Assembly (NCBI RefSeq): GCF_013184775.1
Contig: NZ_JAATVV010000014.1
Span: 62,001 to 126,000 of the forward strand
DNA length: 64,000 nucleotides
Direction: 5' to 3'
Origin: Martelella sp. HB161492
GTDB taxonomy: Bacteria; Pseudomonadota; Alphaproteobacteria; Rhizobiales; Rhizobiaceae
Positions 25,985 through 34,758 of this stretch are shown piece by piece. The notes below the pieces were generated by a model. The model was not told the origin of the DNA. It was given only the letters and a program-made list of their open reading frames with translations, and did no database searches. A program made the position numbers and the translations under genes. Every line of letters starts with the position of its first letter. The first letter of the stretch is position 1.

Positions 25985-26227
25985 ATGCAGACCATTTTCG
26001 TCCAGTTCAAATGCCTCTCCGGCGCGGCCTATGACGTCGCCGATCTCATCGTGCGCTCGCTGGAGGAAACATCGGAGATCTACTCGACCTCCGGCCATTA
26101 CGACCTTCTGGCCAAATTCTACCTGCCCAAGGATGCCGATATCGGCCATTTCGTCACCAGCAAGCTGCAGACCATTGAGGGCGTGAAGGATACCTTCACC
26201 CTCGTCACCTTCAAGGCCTTTGCCTGA
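25985..26227 (+). CDS. Stand-alone Lrp/AsnC ligand-binding (RAM) domain protein
   Basis: 80-aa protein equal to the C-terminal effector domain of Lrp/AsnC regulators, with no helix-turn-helix. Strand-helix pattern MQTIFVQFKCLSGAAYDVAD, then the glycine turn STSGHYDLLAKFYL, and TIEGVKDTFTLVTFKAFA at the end. Such single-domain proteins form oligomers and may bind amino acids or modulate full-length Lrp proteins. An open frame extends upstream to 25601 but runs antisense through gabD. The 262-bp gap to gabD holds no gene I can support. Confidence 0.85.
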   Translation: MQTIFVQFKCLSGAAYDVADLIVRSLEETSEIYSTSGHYDLLAKFYLPKDADIGHFVTSKLQTIEGVKDTFTLVTFKAFA

Positions 26228-26234
26228 GGGCCGG

Positions 26235-27380
26235 TCAGAAGCCGCGATAGGCACGCGGTGCCAGCAGGAAGCTGACCACCAGCATCGGCAGCAGCAGCAG
26301 GAACGTGACCGTGAGCCCGAAGGCTTCAGCGACCGTTCCCATCAGCGGCGGAATGCCGATCGTGGAAATCAGCAGCGCCAGCGACATGGCGGCCAGATTG
26401 TCGGCCGCCGAACGGCCGGGAAGCTGGGCGACAGCGGCAACGGCCAGCGGCATGTTGAGCGCGATCCCGGCGCCGATGACCGTTAGCGCGATGGCGCCGG
26501 TGATGATGCCGGGAACGGTGACCAGAAAGATAATGCCGCCGAAAACGGACAGCACCGAGGCCTGCAGCAGCCGCACCGACGAAAAGCGCCCGCGCAGCTG
26601 ATCGCCGAACATCCGCATCAGCCCCATTGCCGCAGTGAAGCAGGCAAACAGCAATCCGGCCGTTCCAGGATCGGCACCGATCACCGAACGGATGTAGAAT
26701 ATGCCCCAGTCGTAAATCGTGCCTTCGGCAATCGCCAGGCCGAAGACGATGGCGCAAACCAGCAGCACCGCCCTGCCCGGCAGCACGAAAATGCGCCGCT
26801 TTTCACCCTCAGCGGCTGGCAGCGGCGCCAGAGACGGCAGCAACTTCAGCTCCACGACCGCCAGAACAACGATCAGAGCGGAAATGATCGTCAGGTGAAT
26901 GACCGGCAACACGCCGCGACTGGCCATGAAGCCACCGAAAAGCGAACCGAGAAGCAGGCCGACAGACCAGAAACCATGGCTGCGCGACAGGACCTTCACG
27001 CCGGCAAGCCGTTCGGATTCCATCGCCACCATATTGGCGGCAACGTCCAGCAGCGTGCGGACGAAACCAAAGATCACGAAGCAGATGAAAAACCACCGAT
27101 AGCTCACCACGCTCATGATCGGCATCAGCGGGCACATGGCCGCCAGCGCGATGGCCGCCGTCACCCGCGGGCTCAGGCGGTTTGTCACCCGGCCGGCAAT
27201 CGGCAGTGCCGCCAGCGTGCCGATGGAAGCGCCGAAAATCGCCAGGCCCAGCGCCGCCTTGCCAATCCCCATCGCGCTGGAAATTTCCGGCATGCGGATG
27301 AAAAGCGAGATATACAGAAGGGCATTGCCCAGGAACAGAAGTGCCGGCGGCAGAAAATGGGGCATGGCAAAATGCTTCAT
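26235..27380 (-). CDS. MFS transporter, YbjJ-like
   Basis: 381-aa major facilitator with 12 predicted membrane segments. After TM2 it has the motif A-like IAGRVTNRLSPRV. TM4-5 include FGFVRTLLDVAANMVAMESER and SHGFWSVGLLLGSLFGGFMA, features of the sugar-permease-like YbjJ/FucP side of the family. Convergent with the Lrp-domain gene, 7 bp apart. Substrate unknown. Confidence 0.82.
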   Translation of the reverse strand: MKHFAMPHFLPPALLFLGNALLYISLFIRMPEISSAMGIGKAALGLAIFGASIGTLAALPIAGRVTNRLSPRVTAAIALAAMCPLMPIMSVVSYRWFFICFVIFGFVRTLLDVAANMVAMESERLAGVKVLSRSHGFWSVGLLLGSLFGGFMASRGVLPVIHLTIISALIVVLAVVELKLLPSLAPLPAAEGEKRRIFVLPGRAVLLVCAIVFGLAIAEGTIYDWGIFYIRSVIGADPGTAGLLFACFTAAMGLMRMFGDQLRGRFSSVRLLQASVLSVFGGIIFLVTVPGIITGAIALTVIGAGIALNMPLAVAAVAQLPGRSAADNLAAMSLALLISTIGIPPLMGTVAEAFGLTVTFLLLLPMLVVSFLLAPRAYRGF

Positions 27381-27525
27381 CGGGCCGGGACGGCCGGGCG
27401 AGGTTTTAAGGATTTGGGGAGCAGATCGGCGATCGAGAAACGATCTGCACCCTTAGCCTGTTACACCGCGTTCCGCTGCCTTGCAAGATGGCGCGGCAAA
27501 GATCTCGCCGACGATCTGAAACGTT

Positions 27526-28425
27526 TCAGAAGCGCGGAACATCCACGCCCGCCGCGCGGCAGGCTGCTATCACCGTATTGGCCATCAGCATGGTGATCGT
27601 CATCGGCCCGACGCCGCCCGGCACGGGCGTGATCGCCCCGGCAATCGTCTCGACGGCGGCGAAATCGACGTCACCGATCAGTCGCGTCTTGCCCTCCCCC
27701 TTTTCCGGCGCCGGAACACGGGTGATGCCGACATCGATCACCGTCGCCCCCGGCTTGACCCAGTCTGCCTTGACCATTTCCGCCCGCCCCGTGGCAGCCA
27801 CCAGAATGTCCGCCTGACGGCAGACAGCGGCCAGATCGGCGGTGCGTGAATGCGCCATGGTGACGGTGGCATTGGCAGCCAGCAGCAGCCGCCCCATCGG
27901 ACGGCCGAAGAGATTGGAACGGCCGATCACGACCGCCGACAGGCCGGAGAGATCATCGCCACGTTCCCGACGGACAAGCACCATGGCACCCGCCGGCGTG
28001 CAGGAAATCAGCCCGGTGTTGAAGTCGCCCGTGGCAAGCTTGCCGGCATTGACGACATTGAGGCCATCGACGTCCTTTTCCGGCAGGATCATCTGCACCA
28101 CGCGATCCTCATCGAGATGACGCGGCAGCGGCAGCTGCACCAGTATGCCGTGGACGGCGGGATCTGCGTTCAGCGCGGCCACATGGGCTTCGAGATCCGC
28201 CTGGCTGGTATCAGCCTCGAGCGTGATCTGGATCGAGTGAAATCCGCATTCCTTGGCACGGCGTCCCTTGGCGGCGACATAGGTGTGGCTTGCCGGATCA
28301 TCGCCGACAATCACAACGGCGAGCCCCGGAATGACGCCCGTACGTTTCGTCAGGTCCGCCGAAGCCAGCTTGATCTTCTCGATGATTTCGGCGGCAACCG
28401 CCTTCCCGTCAATCAGCTTCGCCAT
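27526..28425 (-). CDS. folD: Bifunctional methylenetetrahydrofolate dehydrogenase / methenyltetrahydrofolate cyclohydrolase
   Basis: 299-aa cytosolic enzyme that interconverts methylene-, methenyl- and formyl-tetrahydrofolate with NADP. Signature segments: [20 protein letters not shown], with the catalytic Tyr and Lys, near 46-63; [14 protein letters not shown] near 96; [16 protein letters not shown] near 117; and [19 protein letters not shown] near 270. I prefer the ATG at 28425, with AAAGG 8 nt upstream, over the GTG at 28434, which lies on top of that site. Followed in the same direction by nothing for 145 bp. Confidence 0.95.
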   Translation of the reverse strand: MAKLIDGKAVAAEIIEKIKLASADLTKRTGVIPGLAVVIVGDDPASHTYVAAKGRRAKECGFHSIQITLEADTSQADLEAHVAALNADPAVHGILVQLPLPRHLDEDRVVQMILPEKDVDGLNVVNAGKLATGDFNTGLISCTPAGAMVLVRRERGDDLSGLSAVVIGRSNLFGRPMGRLLLAANATVTMAHSRTADLAAVCRQADILVAATGRAEMVKADWVKPGATVIDVGITRVPAPEKGEGKTRLIGDVDFAAVETIAGAITPVPGGVGPMTITMLMANTVIAACRAAGVDVPRF

Positions 28426-28497
28426 GGATGCCACCTTTCAATTCTATCCTTCACGCATTGCCGTCTTCGCGGCCTGCGGAATTTATGCACGAAAAAC

Positions 28498-28526
28498 AAA
28501 AAAGCAAGCGCGTGGGGCGCTTGCTT
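28498..28526 (-). terminator. Rho-independent terminator of the atp operon
   Basis: Stem GCAAGCGC/GCGCTTGC (28504-28511 with 28517-28524), extended by AA/TT, then TTTTTT on the minus strand. It lies 25 nt after the atpF stop and before folD. Confidence 0.9.
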
Positions 28527-28550
28527 CGTCATCTTCAAACCGTGTCCGGT

Positions 28551-29036
28551 TCAGTTCAGCCTCGCCTTGACCTCTTCAACGGACTTGGCGAAAAGCTTGG
28601 CCTGAACGGCATCGGTGGATTTCTTTTCGAGAACGCTGCGCGCTGCTTCAACAGCCAGATCAACAGCCGCACCACGCACGGCTTCCAGCGCTTCGCTTTC
28701 GGCCTGGCGGATCTTCTGTTCCGAGAGGGCCGTGCGGCGTGCAATGTAATCTTCTGTCTTCTGGCGGGCTTCTTCCTTGATGGAAGCGGCCTCGCGCTCG
28801 GCAGCCGAGATGATGCCCTTGGCTTCCTGCTCGGCTTCACGGCGCTTGCGCTGGTAATCGGCCAGCAGGTGCTGGGCTTCTTCACGCAGACGCTTTGCTT
28901 CGGCGAGTTCGGTACGGATGCTTTCCGCACGCCCGTCCAGCGACTTGGTCATCATCGCCGGGACCTTCAGATAGACGATCGCGACGACAAAAATCACCAG
29001 GCCAACGAAGGCAAAAAATGTTGCATCGAATTCCAT
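28551..29036 (-). CDS. atpF: F0F1 ATP synthase subunit b
   Basis: 161-aa peripheral stalk subunit. One N-terminal TM (about 7-25) with FFAFVGLVIFVVAIVYL, then a long charged helix that dimerises with b' and reaches the F1 head. Last gene of the F0 operon, 3 bp after atpF'. As in other alphaproteobacteria, b is split into two different subunits. The F1 genes are not in this window, as usual for the order. Confidence 0.93.
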   Translation of the reverse strand: MEFDATFFAFVGLVIFVVAIVYLKVPAMMTKSLDGRAESIRTELAEAKRLREEAQHLLADYQRKRREAEQEAKGIISAAEREAASIKEEARQKTEDYIARRTALSEQKIRQAESEALEAVRGAAVDLAVEAARSVLEKKSTDAVQAKLFAKSVEEVKARLN

Positions 29037-29039
29037 GGA

Positions 29040-29636
29040 TCAGCCCTCCTTGGCCGCGGTAACGGCGCTGGCGACATCCGCCTTGGCAACGCGACCGCCG
29101 ATCAGGTGGGTAACGATCAGAGCCGTCGTTTCCTCGGCGATGGCGCCGACTTCAGCCAGCGCCTCGGCACGGACGGCATCGATATGTGCGCTTGCGCCGG
29201 CAATCTTTTCGGCCAGCTCACCTTCAAGCTTATGCCGTTCGGCATCGGCTTCGGCGCGTGCCTTCTCGGCGGCGGCGGACGCAATGTCACGGGCTTTTGA
29301 GCGGGCCGCGGCAAGTTCGCGCTCATAGGCCGCCATGGCCGCGCTCGCTTCTGAATTCAGGCGGCTCGCCTCGTCCAGATCCTGGGCAATCCGGTCATGC
29401 CGGTCTTCCAGAATTGCGCCAACGCGCGGAACGATAACTCTCTTCATCAGAAAGTAGAGAACGCCGAACGTGATGACCAGCCACAGGAACTGTGACGGAA
29501 AGGTCGACGCGTCAAAGGGCGGGAAGACGATCTTATCCGCATGGGTGGTCGCTTCTTCCAGCGCCGTTTCCGTTCCGGCGGCTGCACCATGAGCCGTTTC
29601 GGCAAATGCCGGTGTCACGAACATACTCATCTCCAA
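29040..29636 (-). CDS. atpF': F0F1 ATP synthase subunit b'
   Basis: 198-aa second stalk subunit. An N-terminal Ala/Glu/Thr-rich extension of about 50 residues precedes the TM segment FPSQFLWLVITFGVLYFLM. Then RVIVPRVGAILEDRHDRI and a long helical region rich in Ala and Glu. Located between atpE and atpF, the standard order in Rhizobiales. Also called atpG or atpF2 in some annotations. Confidence 0.93.
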   Translation of the reverse strand: MEMSMFVTPAFAETAHGAAAGTETALEEATTHADKIVFPPFDASTFPSQFLWLVITFGVLYFLMKRVIVPRVGAILEDRHDRIAQDLDEASRLNSEASAAMAAYERELAAARSKARDIASAAAEKARAEADAERHKLEGELAEKIAGASAHIDAVRAEALAEVGAIAEETTALIVTHLIGGRVAKADVASAVTAAKEG

Positions 29637-29653
29637 AAGTCTTTGCCGAGACC

Positions 29654-29716
29654 GGCCACGACACTGAAGCGCGCCGTGGCCGTCAATGGCCCTGTCTTAA
29701 TTTCCGTTGTGGAAAT
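29654..29716 (-). promoter_or_regulatory. Two hairpins between atpE and atpF'
   Basis: GGCCACG/CGTGGCC (29654-29660 with 29675-29681) and ATTTCC/GGAAAT around GTTGT (29700-29716), directly after the atpE stop. Neither has a T-run. They may stabilise the atpE part of the transcript, since c subunits are needed in large excess over b and b'. This role is inference. Confidence 0.45.
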
Positions 29717-29943
29717 CAGACGGCAAAGAGCAGGATCAGGGCAACCAGCAGCGAGAAGATGCCCAGAGCTTCGGTAACGGCGAAGCCGAAGATCAGGCGG
29801 CCGAACTGGCCGTCAGCTGCAGAGGGGTTGCGCAGAGCGCCGGCGAGGTAGTCACCGAAGATACGGCCAAGACCCATGGCTGCACCGCCCATGCCAACGC
29901 ATGCGATACCGGCACCGATGTATTTTGCTGCTTCCGCGTCCAT
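29716..29943 (-). CDS. atpE: F0F1 ATP synthase subunit c (proteolipid)
   Basis: 75-aa two-helix hairpin of the rotor ring. Helix 1 is Gly-rich with [20 protein letters not shown]; the polar loop follows with ALRNPSAA; helix 2 carries the proton-binding Glu in [13 protein letters not shown], near residue 58. A strong ribosome site AAGGAG lies about 8 nt before the ATG, fitting the high copy number of the subunit. Confidence 0.96.
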   Translation of the reverse strand: MDAEAAKYIGAGIACVGMGGAAMGLGRIFGDYLAGALRNPSAADGQFGRLIFGFAVTEALGIFSLLVALILLFAV

Positions 29944-30027
29944 AAGTTAACTCCTTAAGATGGGTTGTTGCGGCTTGTTGAGCGACAGGCGAACCGACAG
30001 ATGAGCCGAAACACCGTCATTCCCGGA

Positions 30028-30780
30028 TCAATGGCTTCCGCCATTGACCGCGTCATTGAGATACATGCATGTCAGAACTGCGAAGACGTAAGCCTGCAGG
30101 AATGCGACAAGCAGTTCCAGTGCCGTCAGCGCCACGGTCATGGCGAGCGGCAGGATCGAAACACCGACACCGACAGCACCGAGCGAACTCAGCGCGACGA
30201 TAAATCCGGCAAAAACCTTGAGCGTGATGTGACCGCCGAGCATGTTGGCAAAAAGACGGACAGAGAGGCTGACGGGCCGGGTCAGGAACGAGATCAACTC
30301 GATCAGGAAGACCAGCGGCAGAAGCAGCATCGGCACATCCGGCGGCACGAAGATTTTCATGAAGGCGATGCCATGCTTCTTGAAGCCATAGGCCGTGACG
30401 ATGATCATCACCAGAAGCGCCAACGAGAATGTCACCAGGATCTGGCTTGTCACCGAATAGAAATAGGGGAACATGCCAATCAGATTGGCCACCAGAATGA
30501 ACATGAACAGCGTCAGCACAAAGGGGAAGAAGACCATTCCCTTCGCCCCCGCGCCTTCCCTCAGCATCGATGCGATAAACTCGTAAACCAGTTCGGCAAC
30601 CGATTGGGACCGCGACGGGATCAGCCCGCGCTTGGCGGTTGCGAAATACATGAAGCCAGCCGTGGCAGCCACGGTAAGAACCATGTAGAGCGACGCATTT
30701 GTAAAGGAGAGGTCCACCCCGCCGACATTGATCGGCACAATATTATGAATCAGAAACTGATGGGTCGGATCGTTTGACAC
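30028..30780 (-). CDS. atpB: F0F1 ATP synthase subunit a
   Basis: 250-aa stator channel protein with five or six TM helices. The essential Arg lies in [19 protein letters not shown] near 170; the final helix has [19 protein letters not shown]. Order atpI-atpB-atpE-atpF'-atpF is complete on this strand. 78 bp separate it from atpI. Confidence 0.96.
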   Translation of the reverse strand: MSNDPTHQFLIHNIVPINVGGVDLSFTNASLYMVLTVAATAGFMYFATAKRGLIPSRSQSVAELVYEFIASMLREGAGAKGMVFFPFVLTLFMFILVANLIGMFPYFYSVTSQILVTFSLALLVMIIVTAYGFKKHGIAFMKIFVPPDVPMLLLPLVFLIELISFLTRPVSLSVRLFANMLGGHITLKVFAGFIVALSSLGAVGVGVSILPLAMTVALTALELLVAFLQAYVFAVLTCMYLNDAVNGGSH

Positions 30781-30858
30781 CTTGAGCTCTCTCTTTCATC
30801 ACTCCCACCCGGAAAGGGCAGGCAAATCCATCCATAACGGCGCCTCTGTCGAGACCGG

Positions 30859-31206
30859 CTATTGATTGTCCCCATCTAGCCGATCCTCGGGCTGCCTGAC
30901 AACGCCAATGGCGCGCAAAACATTCAAAACACCGGCAACAAATCCGAGAAGAATGAAAATCACCATTCCCCATGGACCTGTACCGGCGAAGCGATCGAGA
31001 AGATAGCCTATCATGAAGCCCACGAAAACCGCCGAAATGAACTCACTCGACAGTTTCAGTCCCTGCGACATCTGTTTTCTGTCGCTGACCTTTGAAGGTG
31101 CCTCCGGCTCGTCCCCGTTCCCTCTTTGCTTGCGAAGCGCCTTTACCTGCTTTTCAAGCTGGAAACGGCGTTCCTCAAGACTTTCTTCTTCCTCATTTCG
31201 CGGCAT
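30859..31206 (-). CDS. atpI: ATP synthase accessory protein AtpI/AtpZ
   Basis: 115-aa protein with a charged N-terminal half (Glu/Arg/Lys-rich, possible coiled coil to about residue 45) and two TM helices: FISAVFVGFMIGYLLDRF and WGMVIFILLGFVAGVLNVL. First gene of the F0 operon; it helps c-ring assembly in other bacteria. I chose the ATG at 31206, with GAGG 5 nt upstream, over a GTG at 31239. Confidence 0.9.
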   Translation of the reverse strand: MPRNEEEESLEERRFQLEKQVKALRKQRGNGDEPEAPSKVSDRKQMSQGLKLSSEFISAVFVGFMIGYLLDRFAGTGPWGMVIFILLGFVAGVLNVLRAIGVVRQPEDRLDGDNQ

Positions 31207-31292
31207 GGCCACCTCGTCCCTATCTGCCGCTGCGCTCACAAGCCGGAAAATGCGGCATAGAGCGCATATTCTCCCTTGTGAAAGTCGGCCGC

Positions 31293-31321
31293 ACCATAGT
31301 TTTAGGTTCCCCCCTAGTCAA
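31293..31321 (-). promoter_or_regulatory. Promoter of the atp (F0) operon
   Basis: On the minus strand TTGACT, 17 bp, TATGGT. It lies about 90 bp before the atpI start, with a G-rich stretch in the spacer. It is the only convincing sigma-70-type promoter in the 176 bp between atpI and the CorA-family gene. Confidence 0.7.
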
Positions 31322-31382
31322 GGCGTTGACGACCGGCCTTTGCGCCTGACCTGTACGACGAAAGTCTTGTCTTAACAGATGT

Positions 31383-32360
31383 CTAGAACCAGCCGCGCGA
31401 ACGGAGCCAGTAGATTGCGAAAAATCCTGTGAGAAACATCAGCCCCAGCGCCGCCGGATAGCCGAAACTCGAGTGCAATTCGGGCATGACATCGAAGTTC
31501 ATCCCATAGATTCCGGCGATCAGCATCGGCGGAGCAAAAATGACGGAAACCACGGAAAATAATTTCATGATATTGTTCTGTTCCAGATTGATCAGGCCAA
31601 GCGCCGAATCAAGCAGGAACGAGATATTCGATGAGACGAAGCCGGTATGCTCGGTCAGCGACTGGATATCGCGCGCGACGATGCGGCAGAGATCCTTGGT
31701 GTCCTTGTCATCCTTCACCCGCCGCAGCGACTGCAGATAGGTCGACAGCCGCGACAGCGTCGTCAGGCTGTCGCGGGTCTTGCTGACAAGGCGGTGATAG
31801 GAGGAGATCTCGATCAGCCGCTCCTCGAGTTCCGCCGGCGGACGCCGCCGGCCCCTGGCACCCTCGCCGAAAACCGCGATCGAGATATTGTCGATCTTGG
31901 CGACGGCCAGTTCGAGAATCTCTGCCGTCCGGTCGACGATCGTATCGAGAAGACAGGCGAGCACCTTGGTGCCCTGACCCGGCGCGATATCCAGCCGCCG
32001 CATATCGGCAGCGAACAGGAAGAAAGGCTTGGGCTCCGCATGGCGGATCGTGATCAGCCGTCCGCCCGTCAGAATGAAGCCGACATCGGTCAGATGTGCC
32101 AGCCCGAAATCCACATTCATCACCAGTGATGCCGTCATATAGACCGTCGAGCCCTCGGTATAGAAACGGCTGGAGGGCTCGATATCCTTCAGCGATTCGC
32201 GCGTCGGCATCAAAATGCCGAGCAGGCTCTCGACATGATGAATGTCGGCCTCGGACGGATCGAGCATGTCGATCCAGACCACGTCGTCATCAAGCGGCAG
32301 AGCGGGACCGGAGCTTGCCAGAACACTGCGCTCGCCGCCGGCTTTATAAAGATGGATCAT
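31383..32360 (-). CDS. corA: CorA-family divalent metal ion transporter
   Basis: 325-aa pentameric channel subunit. A large cytoplasmic N-terminal alpha/beta domain and long helices end in two C-terminal TM segments. The pore signature GMN is in IAGIYGMNFDVMPELH after TM1 near 287. Mg2+ is the usual substrate, with Co2+ or Ni2+ possible. The ATG at 32360 is preceded by GGAGG with a short 3-nt gap; a GTG at 32387 would add nine residues and cannot be excluded. Confidence 0.9.
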   Translation of the reverse strand: MIHLYKAGGERSVLASSGPALPLDDDVVWIDMLDPSEADIHHVESLLGILMPTRESLKDIEPSSRFYTEGSTVYMTASLVMNVDFGLAHLTDVGFILTGGRLITIRHAEPKPFFLFAADMRRLDIAPGQGTKVLACLLDTIVDRTAEILELAVAKIDNISIAVFGEGARGRRRPPAELEERLIEISSYHRLVSKTRDSLTTLSRLSTYLQSLRRVKDDKDTKDLCRIVARDIQSLTEHTGFVSSNISFLLDSALGLINLEQNNIMKLFSVVSVIFAPPMLIAGIYGMNFDVMPELHSSFGYPAALGLMFLTGFFAIYWLRSRGWF

Positions 32361-32547
32361 GGGCCTCCAGAAGTCTTTCGAAAGCACGCTTTATCAAAAA
32401 CTATCCAAGCAGCTTCTTCCGCGCAAGCCGCCATTTCTGAAGTTTCAGCGACAGTTTTCGCCCTGTCGCCACCATGGCGCGACGATGTTTTCTTGGTCAC
32501 GACGCAGAAGAGGACTCGACAAGTCAGATGATTCAGGCCATGGTTGC

Positions 32548-32559
32548 TTAAACGATTAA
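32548..32559. promoter_or_regulatory. LacI-type operator candidate upstream of the purine operon
   Basis: TTAAACGATTAA, a near-palindrome with a central CpG that fits the AANCGNTT core bound by many LacI-family proteins. It ends 15 bp before the lacI-type gene, so autoregulation and control of the genes downstream are likely. Confidence 0.5.
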
Positions 32560-32574
32560 TCACGTATTGAACCG

Positions 32575-33633
32575 ATGAAGCGACGCAGCGCCAGCCTTTC
32601 CGAGATTGCCGCACGATTGCAGATCTCCACGGCCACCGCCTCCAATGCACTTTCGGGCAAGGGGCGGGTCTCGGCGGAGCTCGCTGCGCGCGTTCGCGCG
32701 GTCGCGGACGAGATCGGCTATGTGCCAAGTTCCTCGGCGCGCGCATTGCGCACCGGCCAGACCGGCGTCATCGGTCTGGTTCTGCCTGATATCGCCAATC
32801 CGCTTTTTCCACAGATTGCCCAGGCCATTGAACATGCCGCGGCCGAAATGGGCTTCGGTGTTCTGATTGCCGATTCGCGCGGTGCGGTCCACACCCAGAC
32901 CGAGGCGATCCAGCGGCTGGTTGACCGGCAGGTGGACGGGCTCGTCGTCATTCCAAGGCGCGGCACCCGCATTGCCGCGACGGGCTGCCCCGTGGCAATG
33001 ATTGATTCGCCCTCCACGCCCGGCAATACGGTTGCCGCCGATCACTGGGAAGGCGGCCGGACACTGGGAAGGCATCTGAAGGAGCATGGCCATCGCCGGC
33101 TGCTTCTGGTCGGCAACAATCCCGATTCCATCGTCCAGAATGACAGGCTCGGCGGCATTCGTGCTGGCTTTGATCATTCCGGCATCGTCGAAACCGTCTG
33201 GATGGATGATCTGAGACGCTTTCACGGCGCGAATGCGGTTCTCAACCCGTCGGGCTGGCATGCGCGCGGTTTCACCGCCTTTGCCGCAACGTCGGATCTT
33301 CAAGCGCTGAGAATTCTCACGGAACTGCAACATGCCGGCATTGCCGTCCCGGCCATGGCCTCGGTCGCCGGTTTTGACGACCTCGTCTTCTCATCATCCG
33401 TCATGCCGGCACTGACCAGCATGCGCATGGATATGGGCACGATCGGTCGCATCGCCATCGCTGCCCTGAAATCAGCCATCGAAAACGGTGGCCAGACAGA
33501 AACGGGCTCCGACATGGTTTCAGCCGATCCTGACCGTGTCGCCATGGAGCTTGTGATCCGCCGGTCCACCGGTCCGGCACCAGCAGAAGACGGCAGCAAA
33601 GCCGTCCCTGAACCTCTCGTGAAGGAGAACTGA
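32575..33633 (+). CDS. LacI-family transcriptional regulator of the purine uptake operon
   Basis: 352 aa. N-terminal helix-turn-helix and hinge: SLSEIAARLQISTATASNAL (7-26), GKGRVSAELAARVRAVADEI and GYVPSSSARALRTGQTGVIG. The rest is a periplasmic-binding-protein-like effector domain with PDIANPLFPQIAQAIE and a C-terminal LTSMRMDMGTIGRIAI. It ends 4 bp before the solute-binding protein gene, so it is in the operon it probably controls. The effector is presumably a purine base or nucleoside, by context. Confidence 0.9.
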   Translation: MKRRSASLSEIAARLQISTATASNALSGKGRVSAELAARVRAVADEIGYVPSSSARALRTGQTGVIGLVLPDIANPLFPQIAQAIEHAAAEMGFGVLIADSRGAVHTQTEAIQRLVDRQVDGLVVIPRRGTRIAATGCPVAMIDSPSTPGNTVAADHWEGGRTLGRHLKEHGHRRLLLVGNNPDSIVQNDRLGGIRAGFDHSGIVETVWMDDLRRFHGANAVLNPSGWHARGFTAFAATSDLQALRILTELQHAGIAVPAMASVAGFDDLVFSSSVMPALTSMRMDMGTIGRIAIAALKSAIENGGQTETGSDMVSADPDRVAMELVIRRSTGPAPAEDGSKAVPEPLVKEN

Positions 33634-33637
33634 AACA

Positions 33638-34660
33638 ATGCGCAAGACACTACTTCTGGCAGGCGCGGCGCTTGCCGTTTCCGCGTCGATGGCCTCGGCC
33701 GAGGACAAGACGCTGACCATTTCGGTCTATGCCCTGTCCCAGGACCAGTTCAAGGAACTGGTTTACGACCCCTTTGAACAGATCTGCGGCTGCAAGCTTG
33801 TCGTTGAGACCGGCAACAGCGTCGAGCGTCTGGCCAAGATGGAAGCCAACAAGGAGCATCCTGTCGTCGACATGGCCGTGATCTCCATGGCCGATGCGCT
33901 GCAGGCCGCCCGCCAGGACCTGATCGCACCGATCGACTATTCCAAGCTTTCCAACTACGACAAGCTCTATGATATCGCCAAGGATCCGAACGGCGATGGC
34001 ATGAGCGTCGGCTACACCTTCTACGGCACCTCGATCGTCTACCGCACAGACAAGGTCAAGGTCGACAGCTGGGCCGACCTGCTGAAGCCGGAACTGGCCG
34101 GCGAAGTGGCTTTCCCGAACGTCACCACCAATCAGGGCCCGCCGTCGCTCTACATGCTGGGTCTCGCCATGGGAGACGACAGCCCGACACTTGAAAAGCC
34201 GATCGAAGCCATTGGCGAACACAAGGACGATTTCGTCACCTTCTACGTCAAGTCCTCGCAGCTGGCACAGCTGATGGAACAGGAAGAGATCTGGGCGGCA
34301 CCGGTCGGCCGTTTTGCCTGGGGCATGTTCAAGAACATGGACCTGCCGCTCGCATGGGCAACGCCGAAGGAAGGCCAGACCGGCGGCATGAACGTCATGG
34401 TCATGACCAAGAATTCCGGCCATGAAGAGCTCGCGGAGCAGTTCATGGATTACTGGCTTTCCACCGAAGTGCAGCAGAAGCTGGCAGACGCCCTGGTCGA
34501 CAGCCCGGCCAACAAGGACGTCAAGGTTTCCGACGAAGTCGCCAACAGCATCACCTATGGTGCCGACACGGCCGCAAGCCTGAAGCTGATCCCCTCGGCC
34601 ACCGCACTCGACTATCGCGATCAGTGGCTTTCCGAATGGAATGACAAGGTTGGCCAGTAA
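33638..34660 (+). CDS. ABC transporter periplasmic solute-binding protein, PotD/iron-class, probable purine nucleoside binder
   Basis: 340-aa family 1 solute-binding protein. Signal peptide with cleavage near SASMASAED (residue 22-23). Mature part begins LTISVYALSQDQFKELVYDP and contains GYTFYGTSIVYRTDKVKVDS, typical of the spermidine/putrescine- and Fe3+-type receptors. CGCK near residue 51 could form a small disulfide. AAGGAG lies upstream of the ATG. Context with nucleoside hydrolase and adenine deaminase argues for a purine substrate, which is inference. Confidence 0.85.
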   Translation: MRKTLLLAGAALAVSASMASAEDKTLTISVYALSQDQFKELVYDPFEQICGCKLVVETGNSVERLAKMEANKEHPVVDMAVISMADALQAARQDLIAPIDYSKLSNYDKLYDIAKDPNGDGMSVGYTFYGTSIVYRTDKVKVDSWADLLKPELAGEVAFPNVTTNQGPPSLYMLGLAMGDDSPTLEKPIEAIGEHKDDFVTFYVKSSQLAQLMEQEEIWAAPVGRFAWGMFKNMDLPLAWATPKEGQTGGMNVMVMTKNSGHEELAEQFMDYWLSTEVQQKLADALVDSPANKDVKVSDEVANSITYGADTAASLKLIPSATALDYRDQWLSEWNDKVGQ

Positions 34661-34674
34661 GGCCTGACAATCCG

Positions 34675-34738
34675 GCAGGCGGCTTTGCGGCCGTCTGCAA
34701 GCTTCAAGACACACGGCGGATGAGACCCGCCGTGTGTC
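34675..34738 (+). promoter_or_regulatory. Two intercistronic hairpins after the solute-binding protein gene
   Basis: A 9-bp stem with one G-U pair (34675-34683 with 34690-34698), then a perfect 12-bp stem GACACACGGCGG/CCGCCGTGTGTC with a 7-nt loop (34708-34738). Only CCTTT follows, so it may be a leaky terminator or 3' end stabiliser that lets the binding protein be made in excess of the membrane parts. Confidence 0.6.
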
Positions 34739-34758
34739 CTTTCAGAGGTTATCGACAC

